From NCBI RefSeq assembly GCF_014195505.1, contig NZ_JACIBV010000001.1, positions 7,068,001 to 7,132,000 of the forward strand: a DNA stretch of 64,000 nt, in the 5' to 3' direction. Each line of letters starts with the position of its first letter. Within the stretch, counting starts at the first letter, position 1. The position numbers and the translations under genes are program-made. The stretch is from Nonomuraea dietziae (GTDB lineage: Bacteria; Actinomycetota; Actinomycetes; Streptosporangiales; Streptosporangiaceae). Under the pieces are notes generated by a model. That model was not told the DNA's origin, made no database searches, and was given only the letters and a program-made list of their open reading frames with translations. This document shows, one piece after another, positions 36,736 to 45,301 of the stretch.

Positions 36736-38193
36736 ATGGCCGGACCCCGGGCGAGACGAATGAACATCCCGCTGCGTCGTGTGGCGCTGGTGTGCGCGGT
36801 GATGATGTTCGCCCTTCTCGGCAACGTCACGGTCATCCAGGCTTTCAGGGCGCAGACGCTGAACGCCGACCCGCGCAACCAGCGCACGCTGATCGCCAAG
36901 TTCGACCATCCGCGCGGCAGGATCCTCACCGCCGACGGCACGGTCATCGCGGGCAGCCGCAGGGCGAGCGACGCCGGCTACAGGTACCGCCGCACCTACC
37001 CCGAGGGCAACCTCTACGCCGCCGTCACGGGGTACGCCTCCCTCTACACCACCACGGGACTGGAGCGGGCGGAGGACGCCAGGCTGTCGGGCAGCGATGC
37101 CAGGGTGCGGGTGCGCGCGCTGGTGAGGGACGGCACGATCGAGGGCGCCGACGTGCGGACCACGATCGACACGCGGGCCCAGCGGGCCGCCTACGCGGGG
37201 CTGGCCGCGACAGGCAGGCGCGGAGCCGCCGTCGCGATGGATCCGGCCACGGGCGCCATCCTGGCCATGGTCTCCTACCCGTCCTACGACCCCACCCTCT
37301 ACACCACCTTCGACAGCGAGAAGCTGGCCAGGGCCGACGAGCAGTTGCGCAAGGATCCCGGTCAGCCGCTGCTCAACAGGGCGATCAACCAGAACTACCC
37401 GCCAGGCTCCACGTTCAAGATCGTCACCACCGCCGCGGGGCTGACCTCGGGCAGGTACACGCCGGACTCGCAGGTCGAGGCGCCCGCCCGCATGCCGCTG
37501 CCCGGCACCTCCATCGACCTGGGCAACGCAGGAGGCGAGGCGTGCGGCGACGGGCACCCGCCGGTGGCCTACGCCTTCCAGATGTCCTGCAACACCGCCT
37601 TCGCCAGGATGGGCATCGACCTCGGACAGGACGTGCTGCGCCGGCAGGCGGAGGCGTTCGGGTTCGACGACGACAGCCTGACCGTGCCGATGCCGGTCGC
37701 GCGGAGCGTCTACCCGGCAGGCATGGACCAGGCGCAGACGGCCATGTCGGCGATCGGGCAGTTCGATGACAGGGCGACGCCGCTCCAGATCGCGATGATG
37801 GCGGCGGCCGTGGCGAACGACGGCTCGCTGATGCGGCCGTACCTGGTGGAAGAGGTGCGCCTGCCGGACGGCTCGGTGGTCGAGCGGGCCGAGCCCTCGC
37901 GGTGGCGCTCCGCCATGAGCGCCCAGGACGCCGGCGCCCTCACGGCCATGATGGTCAGCGTCACCCAGCCTGGAGGCACAGGGGCGGCCGCCGCCATCCC
38001 AGGGGTGGAGGTGGCGGCCAAGACCGGCACGGCGGAGAACCTGCCGGGCGCCCAGGACCACGCGCTGTTCACCGCCTTCGCCCCCGCCGGCGAGCCGCGG
38101 GTCGCGGTCGGCGTGGTGGTCGAGCGGGCCGGATTCGGCGGCGACGTGGCCGCCCCCGTCGCCAGGCAGATCATGCAGGCGGTGCTGGACTAG
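36736..38193 (+). CDS. Class B penicillin-binding protein (PBP2/PbpA-like transpeptidase)
   Basis: A 485-residue membrane-anchored DD-transpeptidase that cross-links peptidoglycan. One transmembrane anchor near 14-36; catalytic SxxK in STFK near 225, SxN in SCN near 284, and KTGTAE near 428. ATG at 36736 follows GGAAGG. The actinobacterial pbpA gene usually sits with rodA and pknB near the origin; this copy stands alone, so it is likely a paralogue. Its stop shares CTAG with the convergent ABC transporter gene. Confidence 0.93.
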   Translation: MAGPRARRMNIPLRRVALVCAVMMFALLGNVTVIQAFRAQTLNADPRNQRTLIAKFDHPRGRILTADGTVIAGSRRASDAGYRYRRTYPEGNLYAAVTGYASLYTTTGLERAEDARLSGSDARVRVRALVRDGTIEGADVRTTIDTRAQRAAYAGLAATGRRGAAVAMDPATGAILAMVSYPSYDPTLYTTFDSEKLARADEQLRKDPGQPLLNRAINQNYPPGSTFKIVTTAAGLTSGRYTPDSQVEAPARMPLPGTSIDLGNAGGEACGDGHPPVAYAFQMSCNTAFARMGIDLGQDVLRRQAEAFGFDDDSLTVPMPVARSVYPAGMDQAQTAMSAIGQFDDRATPLQIAMMAAAVANDGSLMRPYLVEEVRLPDGSVVERAEPSRWRSAMSAQDAGALTAMMVSVTQPGGTGAAAAIPGVEVAAKTGTAENLPGAQDHALFTAFAPAGEPRVAVGVVVERAGFGGDVAAPVARQIMQAVLD

Positions 38194-40052
38194 CGGTAGG
38201 CCTGCGCCTGCAGGGTGTAGAGGTCGGCGTAGAGCCCCTCGACGGCCATCAGCTGCTGGTGCGTGCCCTCCTCCACCACCTTGCCGTGGTCGAGCACGTA
38301 GATGCGGTCGGCGTAGCGGACGCTGGCCAGCCGGTGAGTGATCAACAGCACCGTCCTGCCCTCGGAGTGGTGGCGGATGCGCTCGAAAAGCGCGTGCTCG
38401 GCCCTGGCGTCGAGCGCGGCGGTGGGCTCGTCGCAGATCAGCAGCGGCGCGTCCCTGTGGAAGCCGCGCGCCACCGCGATGCGCTGCCACTGGCCGCCGG
38501 ACAGCTCGTGGCCGTCCTTGAAGCGGCGGTCGAGGAGCGTGCGGTAGCCGTGGGGGAGCTCGGCGATCACCTCGTCGGCGCCCGCGACCTCGGCGGCCGA
38601 GACCAGCGCGGGCTCGCCCTTGTCGGTGCCCATCGTGATGTTGTAGCGGGCCGTCAGCGGCCACCTGGTGTGGTCCTGGGCGATGACGGCGGTGGCCAGG
38701 CGCAGCTCATCGGGAGGAACCTGGCTCACGTCGAGGCCGTCCCACGTGACGGTGCCGCCCTCGGGCTCGTAGAGGCCTGAAAGGATCTTGGCGAGCGTCG
38801 ACTTGCCCGAGCCGTTCTCGCCGACGAACGCGACCACCTCGCCCTTGTTGATCGTCACCGTGACGCCGCGCAGCGCGGGGCTCTCGGCGCCCGGGTAGGT
38901 GAAGGTGACGTCGTCGGCCCTGATCTCCTCGAAGGCGGTGGGCGCGGCGGTGGGCCTCGACTCGGAGATCCGCCGCTCGGCGTCGGCGCAGAAGTCGAGG
39001 AAGTCGGTGAAGTAGAGGCCCTCCTCGTAGAGCCTGTTGGTGGCGTACATCAGGTTGCTCAGCGACATCTGGCCCTGCCTGATCGCCAGGACGGCGGTGC
39101 GCGCCACGGCCAGCGGCAGCGCGCCGAAGGCCAGCAGCAGGCCGAGCGCGAGGTAGACCAGGCCGCTGCCGAGGCCGCCCAGCGCCTCGCCGACCAGCCT
39201 GGCCACGGTCTGCCGCCTGGCCAGGCGGAGCATGACCTCCTGCTCGGCCCGCGCCACCGCGTCGTACATCCGCAGCAGGAAGCCGCGCATCGTGAACGAG
39301 CGCACCTCGGCGGCGGGGGAGCGGTCGGCCAGCAGCTCGGCGATGATCCACTTGCGCCTGCTGGCGGGGATCAGGGAGTACATGGTCGTGTAGCGCATCC
39401 TGGCCGAGCGCACCGCCGCCCACGCGTCGGGCAGCACCGCGAGCAGCAGCAGCGGCAGCAGGACGGGATGCAGCACGCCGAGCACGCCCGCCACGGCGGC
39501 GATGCCGACCAGCGCCGTCATCACGTCGATGGCGGTCATCACCACCACGTCGGCCATCGACACGCCCCGCATCCTTGCCCGCTGGAGCGCGTCGTGGAAG
39601 TCGGGATCGTCGTAGGCGGCCAGGGGAACCCTGCTGGTCAGGCCGTACAGACGCTCCTCGGTGAGCCTGGAGACCTGGGGGTCGAGGCGCGACTGCGCCC
39701 AGCCGGCCGCGGCCTGCGTCACCGTGCGCAGCGCGGCGGCGACCGCCACCAGGGCCAGGCTGGGCAGCGCGGCGCGCACCCTGTCGGGCGTGGGGCCCTC
39801 GCGGAACAGCGCGTCGAGCACGCCTGTCGTGGCCAGCAGGCCGAAGGCGGTGAAGATGCCGCCGGCCAGGTTGAAGCCGATGGTGGCCGCAGTGTCGCGG
39901 GGGCTGGCCCGCCAGGCCATGCGCATCGCCTGCCCCACGAGGGCGGGCAGGCGCCTGGCGATGGTCAGGAAGCCGACCTCGGTCATCTTGTCGGTGTGGG
40001 CGTGCCAGTCGGAGAAGGAGATCTCGCCTAGTTCGAGGGGCTCGTCCGCCAT
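38190..40052 (-). CDS. ABC exporter, fused membrane and ATPase domains
   Basis: A 620-residue half-transporter. The membrane domain spans about residues 35-340 with weak, Ala-rich helices. In the ATPase domain, Walker A GENGSGKST is near 410, signature LSGGQWQR near 520, Walker B LLICDEPTAALD near 540 and the H-loop LLITHRLASV. Layout resembles multidrug or lantibiotic/lipid exporters of the MsbA class. ATG at 40052 has CACACT 6 nt upstream (minus strand), a weak leaderless signature; no Shine-Dalgarno sequence is seen. Works as a homodimer or with an unlinked partner. Substrate unknown. Confidence 0.93.
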   Translation of the reverse strand: MADEPLELGEISFSDWHAHTDKMTEVGFLTIARRLPALVGQAMRMAWRASPRDTAATIGFNLAGGIFTAFGLLATTGVLDALFREGPTPDRVRAALPSLALVAVAAALRTVTQAAAGWAQSRLDPQVSRLTEERLYGLTSRVPLAAYDDPDFHDALQRARMRGVSMADVVVMTAIDVMTALVGIAAVAGVLGVLHPVLLPLLLLAVLPDAWAAVRSARMRYTTMYSLIPASRRKWIIAELLADRSPAAEVRSFTMRGFLLRMYDAVARAEQEVMLRLARRQTVARLVGEALGGLGSGLVYLALGLLLAFGALPLAVARTAVLAIRQGQMSLSNLMYATNRLYEEGLYFTDFLDFCADAERRISESRPTAAPTAFEEIRADDVTFTYPGAESPALRGVTVTINKGEVVAFVGENGSGKSTLAKILSGLYEPEGGTVTWDGLDVSQVPPDELRLATAVIAQDHTRWPLTARYNITMGTDKGEPALVSAAEVAGADEVIAELPHGYRTLLDRRFKDGHELSGGQWQRIAVARGFHRDAPLLICDEPTAALDARAEHALFERIRHHSEGRTVLLITHRLASVRYADRIYVLDHGKVVEEGTHQQLMAVEGLYADLYTLQAQAYR

Positions 40053-40177
40053 ACAAGGAGTGTGACCGGCGCCACTGACAATTCTCCACAGCCTTTCCGC
40101 CAGGGGCCGGTTGGCGCGCTGCGAGAGGGTCGGCGAGGAAGGGCCGCGCCGCCACCCGTCGCCGGCCGTGCCCCCGC

Positions 40178-40447
40178 ATGCATAAGATCGCCTCGGGGCG
40201 GGTAATCGGTGTAACACTGTCGGTAACGCCACTTCCCCCTGGAGAAGCCGCTGTGCGCCTGAGGCCGCCCACCGAACCGAACGACTTCGTCGGCCGCGAG
40301 TCAGACGTGGACGCACCGCCGGGGCGCGCCGATCGCGGCCAGGGCGAGCGCGAGCAGGCGGCCGTGAGGCCGGCTCTCACGTACACAGGTGCCCGCTCCG
40401 CTCAGGTGACGCGGCCACACGGCGACCGCCTCTCTACACACCCTTGA
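40178..40447 (+). pseudogene. Remnant of a LuxR-STAND regulator N-terminus
   Basis: The frame reads PPTEPNDFVGRESDVD near 40261-40308, nearly the same as the start of NB-ARC LuxR regulators and parallel to PAEPNRFVGRARDVD in the intact gene at 23836. After DVD the similarity stops abruptly and the frame continues into unrelated Arg/Gly-rich sequence; no P-loop follows. I infer a decayed or truncated copy. On the other strand the following 60 bp could encode GRLLALALAAIGAPRR, like the end of a membrane protein, which suggests a deletion junction. Confidence 0.55.
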
Positions 40448-40955
40448 CCCCCCGCGGATACATGCCCGAATGGCCATCTCGGAGCATGTGCCAGGAGCGG
40501 GCTCGGCCTAGCGTTGCCTCTGTGATCGACCGGCGGCGCGCATCGCGAACCCAGGTGCGGGGGCGCCCGCACGCAGGGCGAGCACGGCCTGTCGATCCAC
40601 CCGAGACGTCGCGTTCGCTGATGGGCCTGGCCTCCTCGGAGGGGTGGAGGTCGTGGTCCTGCGGGCGCGACAGCGGGCTCGAGCCGCGCAGGGCTCGAGC
40701 CCGCCCAGCCTTCTGCGGCGCCGGTCGAGTACACATGGCCATACATATGTGAGGCGCTCTGAAGCCGGGGGGCTCGCCGTGGCGTGGCCCTGGGTCGCCG
40801 GCGCCTGGCGGCCGGCCTTCCTGCCGACGCGTGGCGTGGCCTGCGCGCCCGACCGGCGATCGGGCCTCTGCAAAGAGAGCGCTCCCCGAATATGCCGAGC
40901 TGTTATCCGCACATGCCTTGACGTCGCCAAGTGCGAAGTGGGTTGATGGCCCTAC
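40448..40955. other. About 500-bp gap without a convincing gene
   Basis: Several short frames are open here on both strands but are Arg/Pro-rich shadow translations with no recognisable protein features or ribosome sites. The only strong structure is the 13-bp stem-loop at 40673-40704. Base composition is less extreme than in neighbouring genes around 40730-40760 and 40870-40930. Together with the adjacent LuxR remnant this looks like a deletion or decay scar between the ABC exporter and the sugar operon. Confidence 0.5.
40673..40704. terminator. Orphan 13-bp stem-loop
   Basis: GCGGGCTCGAGCC (40673-40685), 6-base loop, exact complement at 40692-40704. It looks like a rho-independent-type actinobacterial terminator but no intact gene ends nearby on either strand. 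It may be left over from a lost gene. Confidence 0.6.
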
Positions 40956-40969
40956 TGACAACGTTGTCA
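40956..40969. promoter_or_regulatory. LacI-type operator of the sugar ABC operon
   Basis: TGACAACGTTGTCA is a perfect 14-bp palindrome with the central CG typical of LacI-family operators. It stands 27 bp before the binding-protein start. An identical copy is in the promoter of the lacI gene at 45154-45167, linking this operon to that repressor. Confidence 0.92.
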
Positions 40970-40996
40970 CCGACCGTGGTGAAGGAGCGGTGTGCG

Positions 40997-42295
40997 ATGA
41001 GACGACGGTGGCTGGCAGGCATCACCATGGCGGCCCTGCTCGGTCTGGCGGCCTGCGGCGGAGGGGGAGGCACTCCGGCTCCCTCCGGCCAGGCGTCGGG
41101 CACGGGTGGCGGCGGCAAACAGCAGGTGGAGGTCTTCTCCTGGTGGACGGGCCCCGGCGAGGCCGACGGTCTGAAGGCCATGAAGGAGATCTTCGAGAAG
41201 GAGAACCCCAACCTCACGTTCTTCGACGCGGCGGTGGCAGGAGGGTCGGGCGACAAGGCCAAGGCGCTGCTGCAGTCCAAGCTCCAGGCCGACACCCCGC
41301 CCGACACCTTCCAGGGTCACGCGGGCGCCGAGCTGCTGGGCTACATCAAGGCGGGCGACCTCGAGGACCTCACCTTCCTCTATGACGAGCTCAAACTCAA
41401 GGACGCCTTCCCCGCCCAGCTCGTCGAGCAGATCAGCCACGAGGGCAAGATCTACTCGGTGCCGGTCAACATCCACAGGTCGAACATCCTGTGGTTCAAC
41501 CCGAGCGTCCTGAAGGAGGCGGGCGTCGCGGCCGCGCCCAAGACGATCGAGGAGTTCATCGCGGCGTTGGAGAAGGTCAAGGCCAAGGGCAAGATCCCGC
41601 TGTCCATCGGCTCGGAGTGGACCGTCACCCACCTGATGGAGAGCGTCCTGCTCGGCTCGCTGGGCACCGACGCCTACAACGCGTTGTTCAAGCCCGGAGC
41701 CGACTGGGGCTCGGCCGCGGTCACCAAGGCGCTGAACGACTTCGCCAAGATCATGTCCTACGCGGGCGACCCGCAGGACGACTGGCAGCCGGCGGCCGCC
41801 CAGGTGGCCGAGGGACAGGCCGCCTTCAACATCATGGGCGACTGGGCCTACGGCTACTTCCACAACCCGCCGGAGGGCGGCCTCGGCAAGAAGTCGAAGA
41901 CCGACTTCGACTGGGCCCCCTCGCCCGGCACCGAGGGCACCTACATGTGGCTGTCCGACAGCTTCACCCTGCCCAAGGGCGCCAAGAACAGGGACGGCGC
42001 CGTCGCGTGGCTCAAGGTCGCGGCCAGCAAGGAGGGGCAGGACGCCTTCAACCCGAAGAAGGGCTCCATCCCCGCCCGCAAGGACGCCGACGCCGCCCTC
42101 TACACCGACTACCTGGGCGACGCGCTGAAGGACTGGTCATCCAACAAGCTGGCCGGATCCGTCCAGCACGGCGTGGCCGTCAGCCAGCCCTGGCTCGCCT
42201 CGATCAACGAGTCGGTCGGTCTGTTCATCGGCACCAAGGACGTGGCCGCGCTGCAGAAGGGCCTCGTCGACGCGGCGGCGGCCAACGCCCAGTGA
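40997..42295 (+). CDS. Carbohydrate ABC transporter substrate-binding lipoprotein
   Basis: A 432-residue family-1 sugar-binding lipoprotein. Lipobox LAAC near residues 17-20, followed by a Gly-rich linker. The mature protein begins VEVFSWWTGPGEADGLKAM, similar to glucose/mannose-type binding proteins of GtsA class, and has the family segments YSVPVNIHRSNILWFNPSVLKEAG and GEGQAAFNIMGDWA-like (EGQAAFNIMGDWAYGYF). ATG at 40997 lies downstream of AAGGAG. First gene of a three-gene operon with two permeases. Repressed by the LacI protein at 44126 through the operator at 40956. Exact sugar unknown. Confidence 0.94.
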   Translation: MRRRWLAGITMAALLGLAACGGGGGTPAPSGQASGTGGGGKQQVEVFSWWTGPGEADGLKAMKEIFEKENPNLTFFDAAVAGGSGDKAKALLQSKLQADTPPDTFQGHAGAELLGYIKAGDLEDLTFLYDELKLKDAFPAQLVEQISHEGKIYSVPVNIHRSNILWFNPSVLKEAGVAAAPKTIEEFIAALEKVKAKGKIPLSIGSEWTVTHLMESVLLGSLGTDAYNALFKPGADWGSAAVTKALNDFAKIMSYAGDPQDDWQPAAAQVAEGQAAFNIMGDWAYGYFHNPPEGGLGKKSKTDFDWAPSPGTEGTYMWLSDSFTLPKGAKNRDGAVAWLKVAASKEGQDAFNPKKGSIPARKDADAALYTDYLGDALKDWSSNKLAGSVQHGVAVSQPWLASINESVGLFIGTKDVAALQKGLVDAAAANAQ

Positions 42296-42305
42296 GGCAG
42301 GCACG

Positions 42306-43214
42306 GTGATGGCGAGAAAAGGCGGGTCCGCCCTGCGGCGGGCCCGCGCCTGGTTGCCGGGGCTGCTGCTGGTGACGCCCTCGATCATCGCGATCGGCGT
42401 GTTCGTCTACGGCATGCTCGGCTGGAACTTCAGCCTGGCGATGACCGACAAGCACGACGAGGTCTCCGAGGGGAACTTCGTCGGCCTGCAGAACTTCGTC
42501 GACATCTGGGACGAGCCCCGATGGCACCTGTCGGTCAACCACGCGATCCTGTTCACCGTCGTGTTCGTCCTCGGCGCGCTGGTGCTCGGCTGGTTCCTCG
42601 CCTTCCTGATGGAGAAGGGCATCAGGGGGGAGGGCACCTTCAGGGCGATCTACCTCTTCCCGATGGCGATCTCGTTCGTGGCGACGGGCATCGTGTGGCG
42701 CTGGCTGATGAACTCCGGCCAGGACGAGAGGGCCGTCGGCCTGAACCGGCTGTTCGACGTGGTCGGCCTGCCTCAGTGGGCCTGGTTCAGGGACCAGGAC
42801 TGGGGCATGGCCGCCATGGCGATCCCCGCCATCTGGCAGATGTCCGGATATGTCATGGCACTCTTCCTCGCAGGGTTCAGAGGCATCCCTGAGGAGCTGC
42901 GCGAGGCCGCCCGAGTCGACGGCTGCACCGAGTGGGGCGTCTACCGGCACGTCGTGCTCCCACTGCTGCGGCCTGTCACGCTCTCCGCGCTGATCATCCT
43001 CGGGCACATCTCGCTGAAGACCTTCGACCTGGTCATGGCCGTGTCGGGCAAGCAGATCATCACCGACGTGCCCGCGGTGTTCATGTGGGTGGCCGTCTTC
43101 GACTTCCACGACCCTGCCAAGGGCGCGACCATCGCCGCCTACATCGTGCTGAGCGTGGCGGTCTTCGTCATCCCCTACCTGATCTGGTCGGTCCGCAAGG
43201 AGAGGCGCTCGTGA
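42306..43214 (+). CDS. Sugar ABC transporter permease 1 (MalF type)
   Basis: A 302-residue binding-protein-dependent permease with six transmembrane helices. The EAA loop EELREAARVDGCTEWGVYRHVVLPLL, which contacts the ATPase, is near residues 198-223. GTG at 42306 or ATG at 42309 can start it; GAGGCAG precedes both. It overlaps the next permease by 4 bp (GTGA). No ATPase gene is present; actinobacterial sugar transporters commonly share an unlinked MsiK ATPase. Confidence 0.93.
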   Translation: MMARKGGSALRRARAWLPGLLLVTPSIIAIGVFVYGMLGWNFSLAMTDKHDEVSEGNFVGLQNFVDIWDEPRWHLSVNHAILFTVVFVLGALVLGWFLAFLMEKGIRGEGTFRAIYLFPMAISFVATGIVWRWLMNSGQDERAVGLNRLFDVVGLPQWAWFRDQDWGMAAMAIPAIWQMSGYVMALFLAGFRGIPEELREAARVDGCTEWGVYRHVVLPLLRPVTLSALIILGHISLKTFDLVMAVSGKQIITDVPAVFMWVAVFDFHDPAKGATIAAYIVLSVAVFVIPYLIWSVRKERRS

Positions 43215-44011
43215 TCCTCCGCCGTGGGTTGCTGATCGTCTTCGCGGTCGTCTTCCTGATCCCGGTCTACGTGCTGCTGGTCACCAGCTTCAAGCCGCTC
43301 ACCGAGGCAAACCCGTCGCAGGCCTGGAACCTGCCGCAGGTATGGACCCTCGAGGCATGGCGGGTGGCGTGGGAGAAGCTGGCGCCCGGCATCTGGAACA
43401 GCGTGCTGCTCGCCGTGCCGGGGTCGCTGCTGTCGTGCGTGCTCGGCTCCATGAACGGCTACGTGCTGTCGAAATGGCGCTTCCCCGGCGCGGACGTGCT
43501 GTTCACGCTCTTCCTGTTCGGCATGTTCATCCCCTATCAGGGGGTGATGATCCCGCTGGTCCAGCTCATGGTGAACATCGGGTTGTACGGCGAAATCTCG
43601 GGGCTGGTGCTCGCGCACGTCGTCTACGGCATCCCGATCTGCACGCTCATCTTCCGCAACTACTACGTGACGATCCCCGACGAGCTGATCGAGGCGTCGA
43701 GGGTCGACGGCGCGGGCATGCTGCGCACCTACTGGTCGGTCGTGCTGCCGGTGTCGGCGCCCGCGTTCGCCGTAGTGATCATCTGGCAGTTCACCTCGCT
43801 GTGGAACGACTTCCTGTTCGCGGTCTTCCTCACCGGCCCGACGAGCTGGCCCACCACGGTCATGCTGAACAACATCGCGGGGGCGCAGGCCACGCCGTAC
43901 AGCCAGCAGATGGCGGCGGCGCTGCTCGCCTCGATCCCGACGATGCTGATCTACCTGCTGCTCGGGCGCTTCTTCATGCGAGGGCTGATGGCGGGCGCGC
44001 TCAAGGGGTGA
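43211..44011 (+). CDS. Sugar ABC transporter permease 2 (MalG type)
   Basis: A 266-residue permease with six transmembrane helices. The first is LLIVFAVVFLIPVYVLLVTSF; EAA loop DELIEASRVDGAGMLRTYWSVVLPVS is near 157-182. The start is GTG at 43211, overlapping the previous stop, so the two permeases are translationally coupled. Final gene of the operon, followed by a strong stem-loop at 44045-44084. Confidence 0.93.
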   Translation: MILRRGLLIVFAVVFLIPVYVLLVTSFKPLTEANPSQAWNLPQVWTLEAWRVAWEKLAPGIWNSVLLAVPGSLLSCVLGSMNGYVLSKWRFPGADVLFTLFLFGMFIPYQGVMIPLVQLMVNIGLYGEISGLVLAHVVYGIPICTLIFRNYYVTIPDELIEASRVDGAGMLRTYWSVVLPVSAPAFAVVIIWQFTSLWNDFLFAVFLTGPTSWPTTVMLNNIAGAQATPYSQQMAAALLASIPTMLIYLLLGRFFMRGLMAGALKG

Positions 44012-44044
44012 GCCGGGAGGTTGCGGGAGCAGACCACGCCGCGT

Positions 44045-44084
44045 CCCGCGCGGGCGCCGGTGACCGGGCCGGCGTCCGCGCGGG
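44045..44084. terminator. 16-bp stem-loop between convergent sugar operon and lacI
   Basis: CCCGCGCGGGCGCCGG (44045-44060) pairs with 44069-44084 with one G-U wobble and an 8-base loop. It is placed between the permease stop (44011, +) and the lacI stop (44126, -) and can end both transcripts. Confidence 0.8.
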
Positions 44085-44125
44085 CGGCGAGGTGGCGCCC
44101 CGGGAGAGCCGCGCGTGCTCTGTGC

Positions 44126-45142
44126 TCACGAACTCCGCGGGGCCTCGGGCGGGAGCTCTCCCGAGCCGCGGGGGATCAGCCTCACCGGCAGCTGGACGCG
44201 CTCCGCGGGGCCGCCGCCGCCCGCGATCCTGCGGAACAGCAGCTCCGCGCTCACCCTGCCCAGGCCCGCCGAATCCTGTGACACGACGCTCACCCCCGGG
44301 CTCAGCAGGTCCGCCAGCTCGAAGTCGTCGAACCCGATCAGCGCCATCCGCCGTCCGGCCAGCGCGCGCAGGACCGTCATCGTCAGCCGCCCGTTGCCGG
44401 TGAACAGCGCGGTCGGAGGGTCGTCCATCCCGAGCATCCTGTCGAGGTCGGCGCGCACCCTGTCGAGCTCGGGGTGGGCCATCGAGATCAGGCGCTCGTC
44501 CACGAGGTCGCCGAGCGCCTCGCGGTAGCCGTGCTCGCGCTCGCCAGCCGTGTAGATGGTGGGGCTGTCCCCGAGGAAGGCGATCCTGCGGTGCCCGTGG
44601 GCGAGCAGGTGGGCCGTGGCCATGCGCGCCCCGCCCCTGTTGTCGCAGAGCACCGTGTCGACGTCCAGGCCAGGCCCTGCCGGACGGTCCACGAAGACGG
44701 CCGGCGTGCCCGCCGCCAGCTCCGACCGCAGGTACGAGTGGTCGGCGCCGGCCGGCACCACGATGAGCCCGTCGACCCTTCGCGCGCAGAAGGTGAGCAC
44801 CAGCTCCCGCTCCCTCGCGGGCTCCTCGGCCGAGGAGCCGCTCAGCACCAGGGAGCCGTGCCTGATCGCGACGTCCTCGACCGCCCTGCTCACCCCCGAG
44901 TAGAACGGGTCGCCGACGTCCTCGATGACCAGGCCGATGCTCGACGTCCTGCCCTGCCGCAGCACCCTGGCGCTCTCGTTGCGGCTGTAGCCCAGCCGTT
45001 CGATCGCGGCCCTGACGCGGTCAGCGGTGGCGGCGTTGACGCCGGGCTCGTTGTTCACGACCCTGGACACGGTCTTGAGCGCGACGCCCGCCTCGGCGGC
45101 GACATCCTTCATCGTCGGTCTCACACCCCGATCATTTCCCAT
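44126..45142 (-). CDS. LacI-family repressor of the sugar ABC operon
   Basis: A 338-residue repressor. HTH PTMKDVAAEAGVALKTVSRVVNNEPGV at residues 10-36 includes the hinge-associated Leu of LacI proteins; a periplasmic-binding-protein-like effector domain follows (IGLVIEDVGDPFYSGVSRAVE onward). ATG at 45142 has AGAGGG upstream. The operator TGACAACGTTGTCA at 45154-45167 overlaps its own promoter and is identical to the one before the transporter operon, so it represses both. Inducer is probably the imported sugar. Confidence 0.95.
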   Translation of the reverse strand: MGNDRGVRPTMKDVAAEAGVALKTVSRVVNNEPGVNAATADRVRAAIERLGYSRNESARVLRQGRTSSIGLVIEDVGDPFYSGVSRAVEDVAIRHGSLVLSGSSAEEPARERELVLTFCARRVDGLIVVPAGADHSYLRSELAAGTPAVFVDRPAGPGLDVDTVLCDNRGGARMATAHLLAHGHRRIAFLGDSPTIYTAGEREHGYREALGDLVDERLISMAHPELDRVRADLDRMLGMDDPPTALFTGNGRLTMTVLRALAGRRMALIGFDDFELADLLSPGVSVVSQDSAGLGRVSAELLFRRIAGGGGPAERVQLPVRLIPRGSGELPPEAPRSS

Positions 45143-45153
45143 GCCGGACCCTC

Positions 45154-45167
45154 TGACAACGTTGTCA
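45154..45167. promoter_or_regulatory. LacI-type operator upstream of lacI
   Basis: TGACAACGTTGTCA, identical to the palindrome at 40956-40969, begins 12 bp upstream of the lacI start on the minus strand. It predicts negative autoregulation. Confidence 0.92.
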
Positions 45168-45301
45168 GCAGGCAGAAGGGCCCTCAAACCCGTGGCCGTC
45201 GTGATCACCTTCTCGACGATGACGCAGTGGGCGACGATGCGGGCAGATGCCGCCACCTACCCGTTCCGAGCCGGAGGCCGCATGGCAGAGTGGGCCTGGC
45301 T

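Noticed and set aside
40508-40930. Open minus-strand frame of 140 codons in the gap before the sugar operon
   Set aside because: Arg-rich, no ribosome site, no homology; overlaps a stem-loop. Treated as non-coding.
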